Shown here piece by piece: positions 17,593-26,556 of a stretch of 54,309 bases of DNA; the first letter of the stretch is position 1, and every line of letters begins with the position of its first letter. The DNA lies in assembly GCA_030149525.1 (NCBI GenBank), contig JASBRJ010000008.1, positions 1-54,309 of the forward strand. Reading direction: 5' to 3'. Both the position numbers and the translations under genes were made by a program. The notes below the pieces were generated by a model. The model saw only the letters and a program-made list of their open reading frames with translations. It was not told the origin of the DNA and searched no databases. The stretch comes from a bacterium (GTDB lineage: Bacteria; Vulcanimicrobiota; Xenobia; Xenobiales; JADMJV01).

Positions 17593-18375
17593 CTACCCAG
17601 AGCAACTCCCACAAAGCCGCCGACAAGTCTGATGCAACCCCTCCAGAAACACCCGATTCTGCTCCTCGTTAACCTCTCTTAACGCCCCGGCGAGGATCTT
17701 CAGCGGGTCGAGCAAGGGCACTCCGTTGAGTTCGGCTTCCGGTAAGAGAATGGGAAGTTCAGTGCAGCCCAGGAGAACAGCCTCGGCACCCTGCGCGATT
17801 AACTCCGAGGCGGCGGAACGCACCACGGCGGCTGCCGAGTCAAACCGTCCGAACTGGCTGCTCTTCAAAGAATAGATGGCCTGATGAACCTGTTCACGCG
17901 TGGCTCGATCGCAAAAGACCGGTCGGCAGGTGTGATCTCGAAAAAGGTCTTGGAACAGCCGAACCTGGTAGGTGCCTTTGGTGGAAAGTACACCCAAACG
18001 CTTGATTCCCATCGATTCGACCACGCGTTTGATCTCATCAGTTAAAGAGAGAAGTTGGGGGGGCTCCTCAGCGTGGGCGCGGATATCGGCGAAGATCGGT
18101 TCGGCGTGAGCGGTGACGCAGGCGATGCCGGCCACGGTAGCGCCACCTGCCTTTAGGTCACGCAAGACCCGGCGCAGGCCGACCGACGGATTGGTGTCGC
18201 TTCCGCCTAACAGGAAAGTGGTTCGGTCGGGGATCTCGGAAGGGTAGGAGGCCAGGAGAACTCGAGGCTGGGCCTGATCGGAGCACGCTCCGCTGTCTTC
18301 ATAAATTTTTTGTACCAGGGTGGCTCCGGCCAGGGGGCCGACTCCGCCCACAACACCGATTGTAGGAAGTTTCAT
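17593..18375 (-). CDS. Aspartate/glutamate racemase-family enzyme
   Basis: 260 residues of the cofactor-independent amino-acid racemase family. It begins with IGVVGGVGPLAGATLVQKIY, typical of aspartate racemases, and carries the two catalytic cysteines at C86 (IACVTAH) and C204 (LLGCTELP). The usual Asn after the first cysteine (CNTAH) is Val here, which may alter substrate choice. It would interconvert L- and D-acidic amino acids or a related substrate. It starts at ATG 18375, with only 24 bp separating it from the divergent PLP-enzyme gene. Confidence 0.87.
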   Translation of the reverse strand: MKLPTIGVVGGVGPLAGATLVQKIYEDSGACSDQAQPRVLLASYPSEIPDRTTFLLGGSDTNPSVGLRRVLRDLKAGGATVAGIACVTAHAEPIFADIRAHAEEPPQLLSLTDEIKRVVESMGIKRLGVLSTKGTYQVRLFQDLFRDHTCRPVFCDRATREQVHQAIYSLKSSQFGRFDSAAAVVRSAASELIAQGAEAVLLGCTELPILLPEAELNGVPLLDPLKILAGALREVNEEQNRVFLEGLHQTCRRLCGSCSG

Positions 18376-18399
18376 CTTCGTTTTAAACCCTTCAAACCC

Positions 18400-19623
18400 A
18401 TGTGTTGGTCATTCCGAACAGCTTATAGTCCCCTCACTTCTCTCACTGTTAAACAGTTACTCCGCCAGGGGTATCTCACCGACGACCTGCACACCAGCGT
18501 CATAGTTCATAATCTCGACCTTTTGCAAAAGCGAATCGGTTATCTGGTCGAGGCTTTCCCCCAAGACACGCTCCACACTCTGGCGGTGAAAGCCAATCCC
18601 TTGCCTCCCATTCTTCAACACGCCGTCAACCATGGAATGGGCCTCGAAACAGCGTCGTCGGGTGAGATCGCTCTGGCTGAGGCGGTGGGATGTCCGGTTG
18701 AGAATATCGTCTTCGATTCCCCGGCCAAAACCCGGGCCGAGATAGAGTGGGCCCTTCGACTTGGTCTAACCGTGAATGTGAATTCCAGTTCCGAGTTGGA
18801 GCGTGTGGCCCAGGTGGGATTCCATAACCGTGTGGGTCTCAGGGTGAACCCGGTGGTGGCCGAGGCTTCCAGGGAATCGACCACCATGGTAGCCACGGCG
18901 AGATCAAAATTTGGCGTCCCCATTAGCCGCTGCAAAGAGCTTCTACAACAATATCCCCAACTCACAGGCCTTCATGTACATGTCGGCTCCCAGGTCGCCA
19001 CCAAGGATGATCTGGTAGAAGCTTCCCGTAGAGTGGTGGAGCTTGCCGACCAGTTTCCCAACATTCAGTGGCTCGATATCGGAGGGGGTCTTCCCACCCA
19101 ATATCGCTCCGACGACCCAGGTCTCGACCCCGAGGTTTACTTTCAAGCTCTCAAAGAGGCGGCTCCCACTATCGCCAACTACCGTTTGATCACAGAAATG
19201 GGTCGAGCCCTTCAGTCTAACTGCGGATTTGCCGTCTCCAAAGTGGAGTATGTCACCGACGACCGTCTCATCGTTCACCTGGGAGCGGATTTTGCCCTCA
19301 GAGAGTGCTATCAACCCGACTCCTGGTATCACGATCTGGAGATTTTGGACCCCCAGGGGAACCCCAAAGCCGGCCCACGGAAACGGTACGACATCTTCGG
19401 ACCCCTCTGTTTCTCCGGCGACCGACTGGGCAAAGAGCGAGAATTACCTGAAGTAGAAGAGGGCGATCTCCTCGTTATTCACGACTGCGGAGGCTACACT
19501 TTGGGTATGTGGTCTCGCTACTGTAGCCGTCTGATGCCCGAGGTCGTGGGATTAGAATCGGGAAAATTGAAGGTGATCAAGTCTAGGGAAACTGAGGCCG
19601 ACCTGGTCGGTTCCTGGGCCTGA
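18400..19623 (+). CDS. PLP-dependent decarboxylase (DAPDC/ornithine decarboxylase fold)
   Basis: About 407 residues of the fold-type III PLP family (diaminopimelate, ornithine and carboxynorspermidine decarboxylases). The Schiff-base lysine is K64 in LAVKANPLPP. A glycine-rich phosphate loop appears in WLDIGGGLPTQY, EMGRALQ gives the second phosphate contact, and CFSGDRLGK and HDCGGYTLGMWSRY match the C-terminal CESGD and DAGAY regions. The exact substrate cannot be read. ATG 18400 fits the usual N-terminus; the frame is open from 18310, but that part lies inside the divergent racemase. No strong ribosome-binding site is seen. Confidence 0.85.
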   Translation: MCWSFRTAYSPLTSLTVKQLLRQGYLTDDLHTSVIVHNLDLLQKRIGYLVEAFPQDTLHTLAVKANPLPPILQHAVNHGMGLETASSGEIALAEAVGCPVENIVFDSPAKTRAEIEWALRLGLTVNVNSSSELERVAQVGFHNRVGLRVNPVVAEASRESTTMVATARSKFGVPISRCKELLQQYPQLTGLHVHVGSQVATKDDLVEASRRVVELADQFPNIQWLDIGGGLPTQYRSDDPGLDPEVYFQALKEAAPTIANYRLITEMGRALQSNCGFAVSKVEYVTDDRLIVHLGADFALRECYQPDSWYHDLEILDPQGNPKAGPRKRYDIFGPLCFSGDRLGKERELPEVEEGDLLVIHDCGGYTLGMWSRYCSRLMPEVVGLESGKLKVIKSRETEADLVGSWA

Positions 19624-19631
19624 GTCTCACA

Positions 19632-19660
19632 TTGACAGTGGGAGGGCGGGGTGTTACCGT
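19632..19660 (+). promoter_or_regulatory. Sigma-70-type promoter of the cys leader
   Basis: TTGACA (19632-19637) and TACCGT (19655-19660) are separated by 17 bp. The -10 keeps the critical first T, second A and last T. The expected start of transcription, about seven bases downstream, falls at 19667-19668, on the ATG of the poly-Cys leader, so the transcript would be leaderless. Confidence 0.65.
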
Positions 19661-19667
19661 TGGATTT

Positions 19668-19790
19668 ATGACATTAGGGATTGTTCATAACTCCTTTCTG
19701 AGTGCCGTCGGCGACGGCCTTCGACGGGTCATCCCCATGTGTTGTTGCTGTTGTCCTCATGGCCCTATTGGAGGCTCATCCTCGGGATAA
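19668..19790 (+). CDS. Poly-cysteine leader peptide of the cys operon
   Basis: A 40-codon frame, MTLGIVHNSFLS... to a TAA at 19788, containing five consecutive cysteine codons (TGT TGT TGC TGT TGT, 19740-19754) right after a Met. It lies between a sigma-70-like promoter and an intrinsic terminator, 100 bp before cysK. This is the layout of a ribosome-mediated attenuator. There is no ribosome-binding site, and the predicted transcription start coincides with the ATG, so translation is probably leaderless. Leaderless poly-Cys leaders that attenuate sulfur genes have been described in mycobacteria. The peptide itself probably has no function beyond sensing charged tRNA-Cys. Confidence 0.8.
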   Translation: MTLGIVHNSFLSAVGDGLRRVIPMCCCCCPHGPIGGSSSG

Positions 19791-19821
19791 CTAGACCGTA
19801 CAGAAGACCGGTAGAAAGAAA

Positions 19822-19845
19822 CCTCGAGAGCCTCGGGGTTTTTTT
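19822..19845 (+). terminator. Attenuator terminator before cysK
   Basis: The arms CCTCGAG (19822-19828) and CTCGGGG (19832-19838) pair over seven positions (one G-U) around an AGC loop, followed by seven T. An upstream CTCGGG (19781-19786), near the stop of the leader peptide, can instead pair with CTCGAG (19823-19828) and would break the terminator. A GAGG/CCTC pair (19771-19774 with 19755-19758 or 19780-19783) offers further alternatives. Confidence 0.8.
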
Positions 19846-19889
19846 GCTACTTTGATGAATGATTCAAGAACGCAGAAAGGCTATACACT

Positions 19890-20834
19890 ATGAAAGTTAT
19901 CGAAGGAAAAATTTACGACGACATCACTCAGCTTGTGGGCAACACGCCACTAGTGCGCTTAAAGCGGGTGGGCAAGGAGCTTCCCGGCCAAGTGCTTGTG
20001 AAACTAGAGTCCTTCAACCCGCTCTCAAGCGTCAAGGATCGAATCGGCCTGAATATGATCGCTGCCGCCGAAGCCTCGGGCAGAATCACTCCTGAGACTG
20101 TTCTGGTCGAACCCACCAGCGGAAACACCGGAATCGCTCTGGCTTTCGTCTGTGCCTCCCGAGGCTATAAATTAGTGCTGACCATGCCGGAATCCATGAG
20201 CTTGGAGCGCCGCAAGTTGCTCAAGAGTTTAGGGGCCGAACTGATTCTGACTCCGGCTTCAGGCGGCATGGGGGCAGCCATCAGTAAGGCTCAGGAGCTT
20301 GCCGATGAGAACGAGAATTATCTCATGCTTCAGCAGTTCAAGAATCCCGCCAATCCTGAGATTCACCGTAATACCACCGCAGAGGAGATCTGGGCCGACA
20401 CCGGTGGTGCCGTAGATATTTTCGTTGCCGGTGTGGGGACTGGTGGAACTGTCACCGGCGTGGCTCAGGTGCTAAAAAAACGCAAGCCTGGATTTCAGGC
20501 GATTGCGGTTGAACCCGTCGACTCGCCTGTTCTTTCCGGCGGAAGTCCCGGTCCCCACAAAATTCAGGGGATCGGTGCCGGATTTGTGCCCGACGTTCTG
20601 GAGCCCGAGCTGCTCGATGAGATCGTGAAGGTGAAGTTTGAGGATGCTGTGGAGACGGCTCGGAAGCTAGGAGTCGAGGAAGGTCTCCTGGGCGGGATTT
20701 CTGCCGGCGCTAACGTTTGGGCCGCTCTTCAAATAGCCGCTCGCGAGGAGAACAAAGATAAGGTGATCGTCACGGTCTTGTGTGATACCGGTGAGCGCTA
20801 CCTCTCCACCTCCCTTTTCGGTGAAGAGTCTTGA
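19890..20834 (+). CDS. cysK: Cysteine synthase A (O-acetylserine sulfhydrylase)
   Basis: Makes L-cysteine from O-acetylserine and sulfide with pyridoxal phosphate, in the cytoplasm. The 314 residues match the family throughout: VGNTPLVRL at 16-24, the PLP lysine K49 in SSVKDR, the substrate loop PTSGNTG at 75-81, the phosphate-binding GTGGTVTG loop, and [12 protein letters not shown] near the end. It starts at ATG 19890, behind the poly-Cys attenuator, and overlaps cysE by four bases, so both enzymes of cysteine synthesis are made from one message. Confidence 0.96.
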   Translation: MKVIEGKIYDDITQLVGNTPLVRLKRVGKELPGQVLVKLESFNPLSSVKDRIGLNMIAAAEASGRITPETVLVEPTSGNTGIALAFVCASRGYKLVLTMPESMSLERRKLLKSLGAELILTPASGGMGAAISKAQELADENENYLMLQQFKNPANPEIHRNTTAEEIWADTGGAVDIFVAGVGTGGTVTGVAQVLKKRKPGFQAIAVEPVDSPVLSGGSPGPHKIQGIGAGFVPDVLEPELLDEIVKVKFEDAVETARKLGVEEGLLGGISAGANVWAALQIAAREENKDKVIVTVLCDTGERYLSTSLFGEES

Positions 20835-21736
20835 GCCAAGCTTTTTCTCTAGACCGTCTGGTGGAGGAGTTGGAGAGTCAGGAGTTGCCTTGCTTTATGC
20901 AACTCCCTTCAGTGAATCCCCGGCCGTCGCGAGACGCCGTCTTCGAGTTGACAAGCCAGTTGCGAAGCCTTCTCTTCCCCGGCTACTTCGATGAAGGGGA
21001 TTTGGGGCGAGAGGGGCTCCGCTATCACACCGGACACACCCTCTCACAGGTGCGGAAAGGCCTGACAGAACAGGTCATGCGAGCTATCTGTTTCCGCTGT
21101 ACCGATCCTACCCGAATGAGACGGTGCGAAGGGGAGGCAGCGGAGAAAGTCGACCAATTTCTGCAAAGTCTTCCGGAGATTCGAGCCAGCTTGGTTGAGG
21201 ACGTCAAGGCGGCTTATCGGGGCGACCCGGCGGCCAACAGCGAGGAAGAAACGGTGTTCTCTTATCCCGGGCTCACGGCCGTGACCTATCATCGGATGGC
21301 CCATCGGCTCTATCAACTGGAAGTACCGCTGTTAGCTCGAATCGTGGCTGAAAGATCGCACTCTCTTACCGGGATCGATATTCACCCGGGGGCGTCAGTT
21401 GGTCCCGGGTTGTTCATCGACCATGGTACAGGCGTGGTGATCGGAGAGACGGCGGTGATTGGGCGAAATGTGCGGATTTATCAGGGGGTGACTCTGGGAG
21501 CTCGGAGTTTCCCTTTGGATGCGGAGGGAAATCCCATCAAAGGGCAACCTCGTCATCCTATCGTGGAAGACGATGTCGTCATCTATTCCGGCGCCACGGT
21601 TCTGGGTCGCATCACCGTAGGTCGTGGCTCGGTTATCGGCGGTAACGTTTGGCTGACCGAGAGCGTTCCTCCCAGGAGTCGAGTCTCTCAGGGGCGTCCG
21701 GTGCAAGAGAGATTCGAAGCGGGAGCAGGGATATAA
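20831..21736 (+). CDS. cysE: Serine O-acetyltransferase
   Basis: Acetylates serine from acetyl-CoA to give O-acetylserine for CysK. The C-terminal 110 residues form the left-handed beta-helix of hexapeptide transferases, with [40 protein letters not shown] and [18 protein letters not shown]. The N-terminal 180 residues are helical and longer than in the short bacterial CysE, as in SrpH/EpsC-type or plant-like forms. It ends EAGAGI; a C-terminal Ile is the residue that commonly docks into CysK to form the cysteine synthase complex. It starts at TTG 20831 through a TTGA overlap with cysK. Confidence 0.93.
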   Translation: MSQAFSLDRLVEELESQELPCFMQLPSVNPRPSRDAVFELTSQLRSLLFPGYFDEGDLGREGLRYHTGHTLSQVRKGLTEQVMRAICFRCTDPTRMRRCEGEAAEKVDQFLQSLPEIRASLVEDVKAAYRGDPAANSEEETVFSYPGLTAVTYHRMAHRLYQLEVPLLARIVAERSHSLTGIDIHPGASVGPGLFIDHGTGVVIGETAVIGRNVRIYQGVTLGARSFPLDAEGNPIKGQPRHPIVEDDVVIYSGATVLGRITVGRGSVIGGNVWLTESVPPRSRVSQGRPVQERFEAGAGI

Positions 21737-21756
21737 ACCAGGACTGGAGAGCCATC

Positions 21757-21784
21757 TGTTAACAATCGTGACACAACTGTAAGC
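21757..21784 (+). promoter_or_regulatory. Candidate GTTAAC-type operator
   Basis: CTGTTAACAATCGTGACACA lies 36 bp before the hydrolase gene and ends in ACTGTAAG. It shares the GTTAAC/TGAC pattern and ACTGTA with the sites at 335-370 and 44489-44524, although the second half-site is shifted by one base. Low confidence as a regulatory site. Confidence 0.3.
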
Positions 21785-21819
21785 ATGCTTTCAGGACGGC
21801 CCGATAGGTTGGGGTTAAG

Positions 21820-23013
21820 ATGAATATCAAGCTCAACCTCACTCCATCACAGAATCTCGGGCGCCATGCGCTCCCCAAAGAGGCGCATAAAGCGTCCGCC
21901 CAAGGTCTCCCCCAAGACAAATTTGTCCCCTCAGAAACACGAGGGTATGCGCCTGAAAACAGGCTGCTCTGGGACAGCTGGTTCATGCAGGACAAGGACG
22001 GCTACCGCCTCTATCATCTGGACGCTCCCATGGATCCGGATCCTGAAACTCGACACGAACGAGCTCAGATCCGCACGGCCTTCTCCAAGGACCTGGTCAA
22101 CTGGAAAGACGACGGCTTCGCTCTAAAGTCAGGCCCCCGAGGAAGCTGGGACGACGGCCCTATCTGGACTGGAAGCACCTACAAAGAAGACGGCACCTAC
22201 TACAAGTTTTACACCGGTCGAAATCATCGCGACGGCCAGACCCAAAGAATCGGGCTGGCAAAATCCACCGACGGAATCAACTGGGAGCGAGGAGAGAAGC
22301 CTCTTCTGGAAGCTGACTCCCGCTGGTATGAAACCGATGAAGAGAGCCCTGTTTATCGAGCTTTTCGAGATCCTTTCATCGTCAAGAACCCGGAAGACGG
22401 CAAGTATTTGATGTATTTCACCGCTAAGACCAAAGGCGGTGATCCCACCTATCGAGGTTGTGTCGGCCTTGCCACGGCCGACTCCATGGAAGGGCCCTGG
22501 GAGCAGAAGCCGCCTGTTTTAGCGCCGGGTTCGATCGCCGAGATGGAATGCCCTCAGGTGCTCAAGAAGAACGACAAATGGTACCTGTTCATCACCACCA
22601 AGGGTTCCAACTATTCACCGGAACGAACCAAGGAGGTGGGAAGTCGGCAGACCGGTCTCCACGGTTGGGTCAGCGATTCTCCCACCGGCCCGTTCGAGCC
22701 GGTACGCGGCGACGGAGTTATCTCCGGTAACGATTCGAATATGTTCTCCACTCGACTGGTGGAAGACAAAGATCGACCGGGCGAATACAACGCTCTGGGT
22801 TGGTATATGGGCGACCGAGAAGTCTTAGTGGATGAGTCCAGGAGGGAAGCGGCCCGCGAAACCGGTCGAGCCGCTGCCGGTGCTGCCATCGGTGGGGTCG
22901 GCGGAGCGTTGATTCGGGTTCTGGAAAAGGGCTACACCTTGAGTGAACCACATCCCGTTGTTTGGGACGAGAGCGGACCGCGTATTGAGACGGGTCGGGT
23001 GTTGGACCACTAA
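21820..23013 (+). CDS. Clan GH-J (GH32/68-like) or GH43-like glycoside hydrolase
   Basis: 397 residues with a five-bladed beta-propeller signature. LWDSWFMQDKDGYRLYHLD near 50 supplies the candidate nucleophile Asp, AFRDPFIVK near 180 is the RDP transition-state motif, and AEMECPQVL near 240 holds the EC acid/base motif of GH32/GH68. WTGSTY and YMYFTAKT-like strands fit the fold. The likely substrate is fructan or sucrose-type sugar, but it cannot be decided by eye. There is no signal peptide; the N-terminus is MNIKLNLTPSQNLG. Unusually, a glycine-zipper helix (GRAAAGAAIGGVGGALI) is inserted near 350. ATG 21820 has GGGG five bases upstream. The 3' end overlaps the convergent adenine deaminase gene by 4 bp. 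Confidence 0.75.
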   Translation: MNIKLNLTPSQNLGRHALPKEAHKASAQGLPQDKFVPSETRGYAPENRLLWDSWFMQDKDGYRLYHLDAPMDPDPETRHERAQIRTAFSKDLVNWKDDGFALKSGPRGSWDDGPIWTGSTYKEDGTYYKFYTGRNHRDGQTQRIGLAKSTDGINWERGEKPLLEADSRWYETDEESPVYRAFRDPFIVKNPEDGKYLMYFTAKTKGGDPTYRGCVGLATADSMEGPWEQKPPVLAPGSIAEMECPQVLKKNDKWYLFITTKGSNYSPERTKEVGSRQTGLHGWVSDSPTGPFEPVRGDGVISGNDSNMFSTRLVEDKDRPGEYNALGWYMGDREVLVDESRREAARETGRAAAGAAIGGVGGALIRVLEKGYTLSEPHPVVWDESGPRIETGRVLDH

Positions 23014-24719
23014 TGGCAAAATAGGGGAACCACCCGAAATTTGTCCACGTCCACCAAACCGTGATCGGAAAGTTTGAGGCTGGGTATCACCGGAAGGGCC
23101 AGAAATGAGAGAATCATGAAAGGATTCTCCACTCGACAGCCCAGAGATGCAGCGGCCTGACTCACGTCGTAATTCTCTTTTCTCACTTGCTCAAGCGGTT
23201 TGTCCGACATCAACCCGGCGATGGGCAAGGGAAGAGTGGCCAGCACTTTTCCATGGTTGACCACGGCCAATCCTCCGTCGATCTCCTTTAGGTGACGCGC
23301 GGCGCAGAGCATGTCGGCATCGTTGGTTCCCACCACAATCAGGTTGTGACTGTCGTGTCCCACGGTGGTGGCAAGCGCTCCCTCTTGCAAGCCGAAGCCG
23401 TGAACCAGGCCCAGCCCAATCTGGCCGGTGGCATGATGGCGTTCCACGACGGCTAGTTTGAGGTTGTCGTTATCCGTGTCGGAAACAACGAAGCCGTTTT
23501 CCGACTTCACTTCGCAAACGAGATTCTCGGTCACCAGTTGGTGGGGGATAAGTCCTATGACATGGGCATGAGTGCCCGCTGCGGGAATCTCAAAACTCGA
23601 CGATTCCAGTGGAGCGAAGTGAACGGTTCCGGTGACGGCACTCGTGTCGGCCCCGCCCGCTTGCCAAAGCGCTTCTCCATTCAGAGCCACCAGTTTTCCA
23701 TTTTTGAACACTCTCTCGGCGGAAAACTCTTTGAGGTCGGGTGTGGCTACGAGATCGGCTCGGTAGCCGGGCGCGACAGCACCTTTTCGGGAGAGTCCGA
23801 AGTAAGTGGCCGGATTGAGACACGCCATGACCAGGGCGTCTATGGGATCGAGACCGTGTCGAATCGCTTTTCGCACAGCGAAATCGATATGTCCCTCGTC
23901 GATAAGATCTCTGGGTTCCCGGTCGTCGGTGCAGAGAAGGCAGCGGGAGAGTGTGCGGTGATTGACGGCCGGCAGCAAATTCACCAGATCTTTGGTGATG
24001 GAACCCTCTCTTATCATCAAGTAGAGACCCACACTCAGTTTTTCCAGAGCCTCTTCCGGTGTGGTGCACTCATGATCGGATTCGATACCAGCGACGGTGT
24101 AGGCGAAGAGATCTTTGCCGCTCACTTTTGGAGCGTGTCCATCTAAACGACCGATGGCGGATTCGAGTTTTGCCAAGACTCTGGGATCGCCGTGGATCAC
24201 CCCGGGAAAGTTCATCATCTCAGCCAGGCCGATCACTCTGGGATGGCTCAGTTTGGCCAATTGTTCAGCTTCCAAGACGGCCCCCGAGGTCTCCATGTCG
24301 GTGGCGGGAACGCAAGACGGCGCCATCACCAGCATGTCGAGAGGTGTGTCCTCAGAGTCCGCCAGCATGAACTCGACGCCCTTCAGGCCGCAGACGTTGG
24401 CGATTTCGTGAGGGTCGGTGATGATGGTAGTGGTTCCTCGAGGGACCACGGCCCGAGCATACTGAGAGGGAGTGACAAGGGAGGACTCCACATGCATGTG
24501 AGAGTCTATGAGGCCCGGGACAAGGTATCGCCCCTCGAGATCGATAGCTTCCCGAGCCTTGTAATCACCAAACCCCACGATGTGGCCTTGAGAAATGGCG
24601 ACAGGCTCGGTGTGGATTCGACCGGTGAAAAGATCGACCACGCGACCGTTAGTGAGAAGAGTCTCCACCGGGCCGCCGCGAGCCGCTTTCAAGAGTTCGG
24701 AAATGTTGAAATTCGCCAT
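23010..24719 (-). CDS. ade: Adenine deaminase
   Basis: Deaminates adenine to hypoxanthine in purine salvage. The 569-residue chain has the amidohydrolase order of the Ade family: LEGRYLVPGLIDSHMHVESS (metal-binding His pair near 74-76), TTTIITDPHEIANVCG, MAPSCVPA, HAPKVSGKDL, CTDDREP with the late metal-binding Asp, and the C-terminal VGHDSHNLIVVGTNDADM region characteristic of Ade. Length is normal. ATG 24719 is preferred to the in-frame GTG at 24728; neither has a clear Shine-Dalgarno. It is preceded on the same strand by the TpsB gene with a 55-bp gap. Confidence 0.94.
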   Translation of the reverse strand: MANFNISELLKAARGGPVETLLTNGRVVDLFTGRIHTEPVAISQGHIVGFGDYKAREAIDLEGRYLVPGLIDSHMHVESSLVTPSQYARAVVPRGTTTIITDPHEIANVCGLKGVEFMLADSEDTPLDMLVMAPSCVPATDMETSGAVLEAEQLAKLSHPRVIGLAEMMNFPGVIHGDPRVLAKLESAIGRLDGHAPKVSGKDLFAYTVAGIESDHECTTPEEALEKLSVGLYLMIREGSITKDLVNLLPAVNHRTLSRCLLCTDDREPRDLIDEGHIDFAVRKAIRHGLDPIDALVMACLNPATYFGLSRKGAVAPGYRADLVATPDLKEFSAERVFKNGKLVALNGEALWQAGGADTSAVTGTVHFAPLESSSFEIPAAGTHAHVIGLIPHQLVTENLVCEVKSENGFVVSDTDNDNLKLAVVERHHATGQIGLGLVHGFGLQEGALATTVGHDSHNLIVVGTNDADMLCAARHLKEIDGGLAVVNHGKVLATLPLPIAGLMSDKPLEQVRKENYDVSQAAASLGCRVENPFMILSFLALPVIPSLKLSDHGLVDVDKFRVVPLFCH

Positions 24720-24774
24720 CAGGTGCACTTCGTGGAAGTGCTTGGGCGACCTGGTAACGGAGAGGAAGGCTGCG

Positions 24775-26367
24775 CTAGAAACGCTTGTTGAATATCAAGT
24801 AGGGAACGACACCCGATCCGTCTCGGTCGGTGATCTCATTTCGCCCGATAGGCAGGCCCACTTCCGCCCGGATGTTGTAATCCTGGGGCAGTTTGAGATG
24901 AACACCCATACCGGCGCCGGTTACGGAAACATGGTTGAGTTCACCGGGGAAGGGGCGTTTCACACTGGCGGCCCCATGATCGAGAAAGAATCCGATCTCA
25001 AGCATTTCGCGATGCTTTTCTAAAGGTGCCCAACGAAGCTCGGCGTTCACGTTGTAGCCCGCATCCCCTAAGAAAGCCGACTGCACGTAGCCACGCACAG
25101 TGGAGATTCCGCCCAGACCGTACTGTTCAGCGAACGGGAGCGGAGCGAAAGCGGCCTGATGATGACCTCGAACGATGGCGTAGAGTTCTTCGTTGAAGCG
25201 TTGAACTCGACCCAGATCGAAGGTCATTTTGGTGAAACCGCCACCGGCCTGGCGGCTGGACGTTGGGTCGTTGGGGGATTTGCCGCCCAAAGCCGTCCCG
25301 AGATCCTGAGTGATCTGCAGAGCGCCGTAGTTACGCCCGTGGCCTGACGTCCAATCACCCTGGAGTCCGAAAGTAAACTCTCTCAGGCGGTCCTGGGACA
25401 ATCGGGTTCCCAAAATGGTGTTTTCAATGTCCTGAAAGATGAACCCACCGTTGACCGTGAGGTTGGCGTTGGGGCCACGCAGGATGGCGTGATCCACAAT
25501 GAGCGAGAACACATCGGCATCGCCACGGATATCCAGAATTTGCAGCTCTTGGCCGGCTTGGAAAGCCGAGTTGGCATAGCTGAAATTGAAGTTTGTCCCC
25601 ACGTTGTTGAGCGGGCTTCGGTAAGCCAGAGAAAAGAGATCCACACCCTTTGTGTCGGCGTTGAGAAGATCGGATTCCACATATCGCAAAGTGAGGCTGT
25701 CGGCCCGATTGGTGAAGTTCCCCCACTCGAAGGTGGCGCCCAGGCGGTTTCGACCGCTGGAACGTGCCCCCAGGTTGTTGTAGTCGAAGGAGAAATGAAC
25801 GGGGTGTTCGTCTTCAATCTCGATGACCAGGTCGACCTTATCGCTCCCTTCGGCCTTGCGAACATAGGAGCGTGCGGTGAGATCGGTGTTGTCGTTCAGG
25901 AGCAACAGTTGGCGTTGAACGATACTTCGGAGGGGGAGGCCGTCGGCGCGTTCGGCTTCGATTCGGATAGGGTCGAGCATCCAGTCGATGTAGCCCGTAT
26001 CGTAGTGTTTGTTGCCCTCAATCTTCACTTCGTTGATGGTGGACTCCACCACTTTGATGGTGACCGACCCGTCTTGTAACTCTTGCTTGGGGAGATAGGA
26101 ACTGACGGTGAAGAAATCGTGCTCTCGGTAGAGCTCGGACACGGCTTGGGCGGCTCTCTCCAATTCCGCGAAGGTGAGGGGCCGGCCACGGTAAGCCTCC
26201 AGAACCTGCTGGGCGAGCTCCGGGCGAAGAGACTTCATGCCTTCCAGGCGGAAGGTGTCCACCGTGATCGTCTCGGCGGGTTGGGGCTGTGCGACCGCTC
26301 CTGTGGAGAGAAGGGCGGCTACAGCAAGAGCGGCCGTAGCTTTGACCAGTCGTCGAACAACCTTCAT
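24775..26367 (-). CDS. Two-partner-secretion / Omp85-family outer-membrane protein (ShlB/FhaC-like)
   Basis: 530 residues. A signal peptide (VKATAALAVAALLSTGAVAQ) is followed by POTRA domains (ITVDTFRLEGMKSLRPELAQ; TINEVKIEGNKHYDTGYID) and a 16-strand-type barrel with alternating residues. The L6-loop motif STVRGY is present and the chain ends in Phe, as outer-membrane proteins do. It would translocate a partner exoprotein (TpsA), but no large hemagglutinin-like gene lies nearby. ATG 26367 starts directly at the signal peptide; a TTG at 26379 is an alternative. It is direct evidence for an outer membrane. Confidence 0.88.
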   Translation of the reverse strand: MKVVRRLVKATAALAVAALLSTGAVAQPQPAETITVDTFRLEGMKSLRPELAQQVLEAYRGRPLTFAELERAAQAVSELYREHDFFTVSSYLPKQELQDGSVTIKVVESTINEVKIEGNKHYDTGYIDWMLDPIRIEAERADGLPLRSIVQRQLLLLNDNTDLTARSYVRKAEGSDKVDLVIEIEDEHPVHFSFDYNNLGARSSGRNRLGATFEWGNFTNRADSLTLRYVESDLLNADTKGVDLFSLAYRSPLNNVGTNFNFSYANSAFQAGQELQILDIRGDADVFSLIVDHAILRGPNANLTVNGGFIFQDIENTILGTRLSQDRLREFTFGLQGDWTSGHGRNYGALQITQDLGTALGGKSPNDPTSSRQAGGGFTKMTFDLGRVQRFNEELYAIVRGHHQAAFAPLPFAEQYGLGGISTVRGYVQSAFLGDAGYNVNAELRWAPLEKHREMLEIGFFLDHGAASVKRPFPGELNHVSVTGAGMGVHLKLPQDYNIRAEVGLPIGRNEITDRDGSGVVPYLIFNKRF

Positions 26368-26556
26368 AGCGAGAACCAACTCTTACAAACTCTCACAACA
26401 ATCACACCCAACGGGACTTCCCCCACATCTTAAATTGTTCAGCAAGCAAGCTTACCTCGCGTCTCCCAGACTCCTCCTTTTTGAGGCCAACACCTTCACC
26501 GGTTAAGACCGCTAAGTTGTAGGTCGGACGGATTCGGGCGAGAAGACTGGCCCCAC

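Noticed and set aside
19944-19960. CCACTAGTG inside cysK as a second MITE end
   Set aside because: It is only a short match within a conserved coding region, without the inverted partner.
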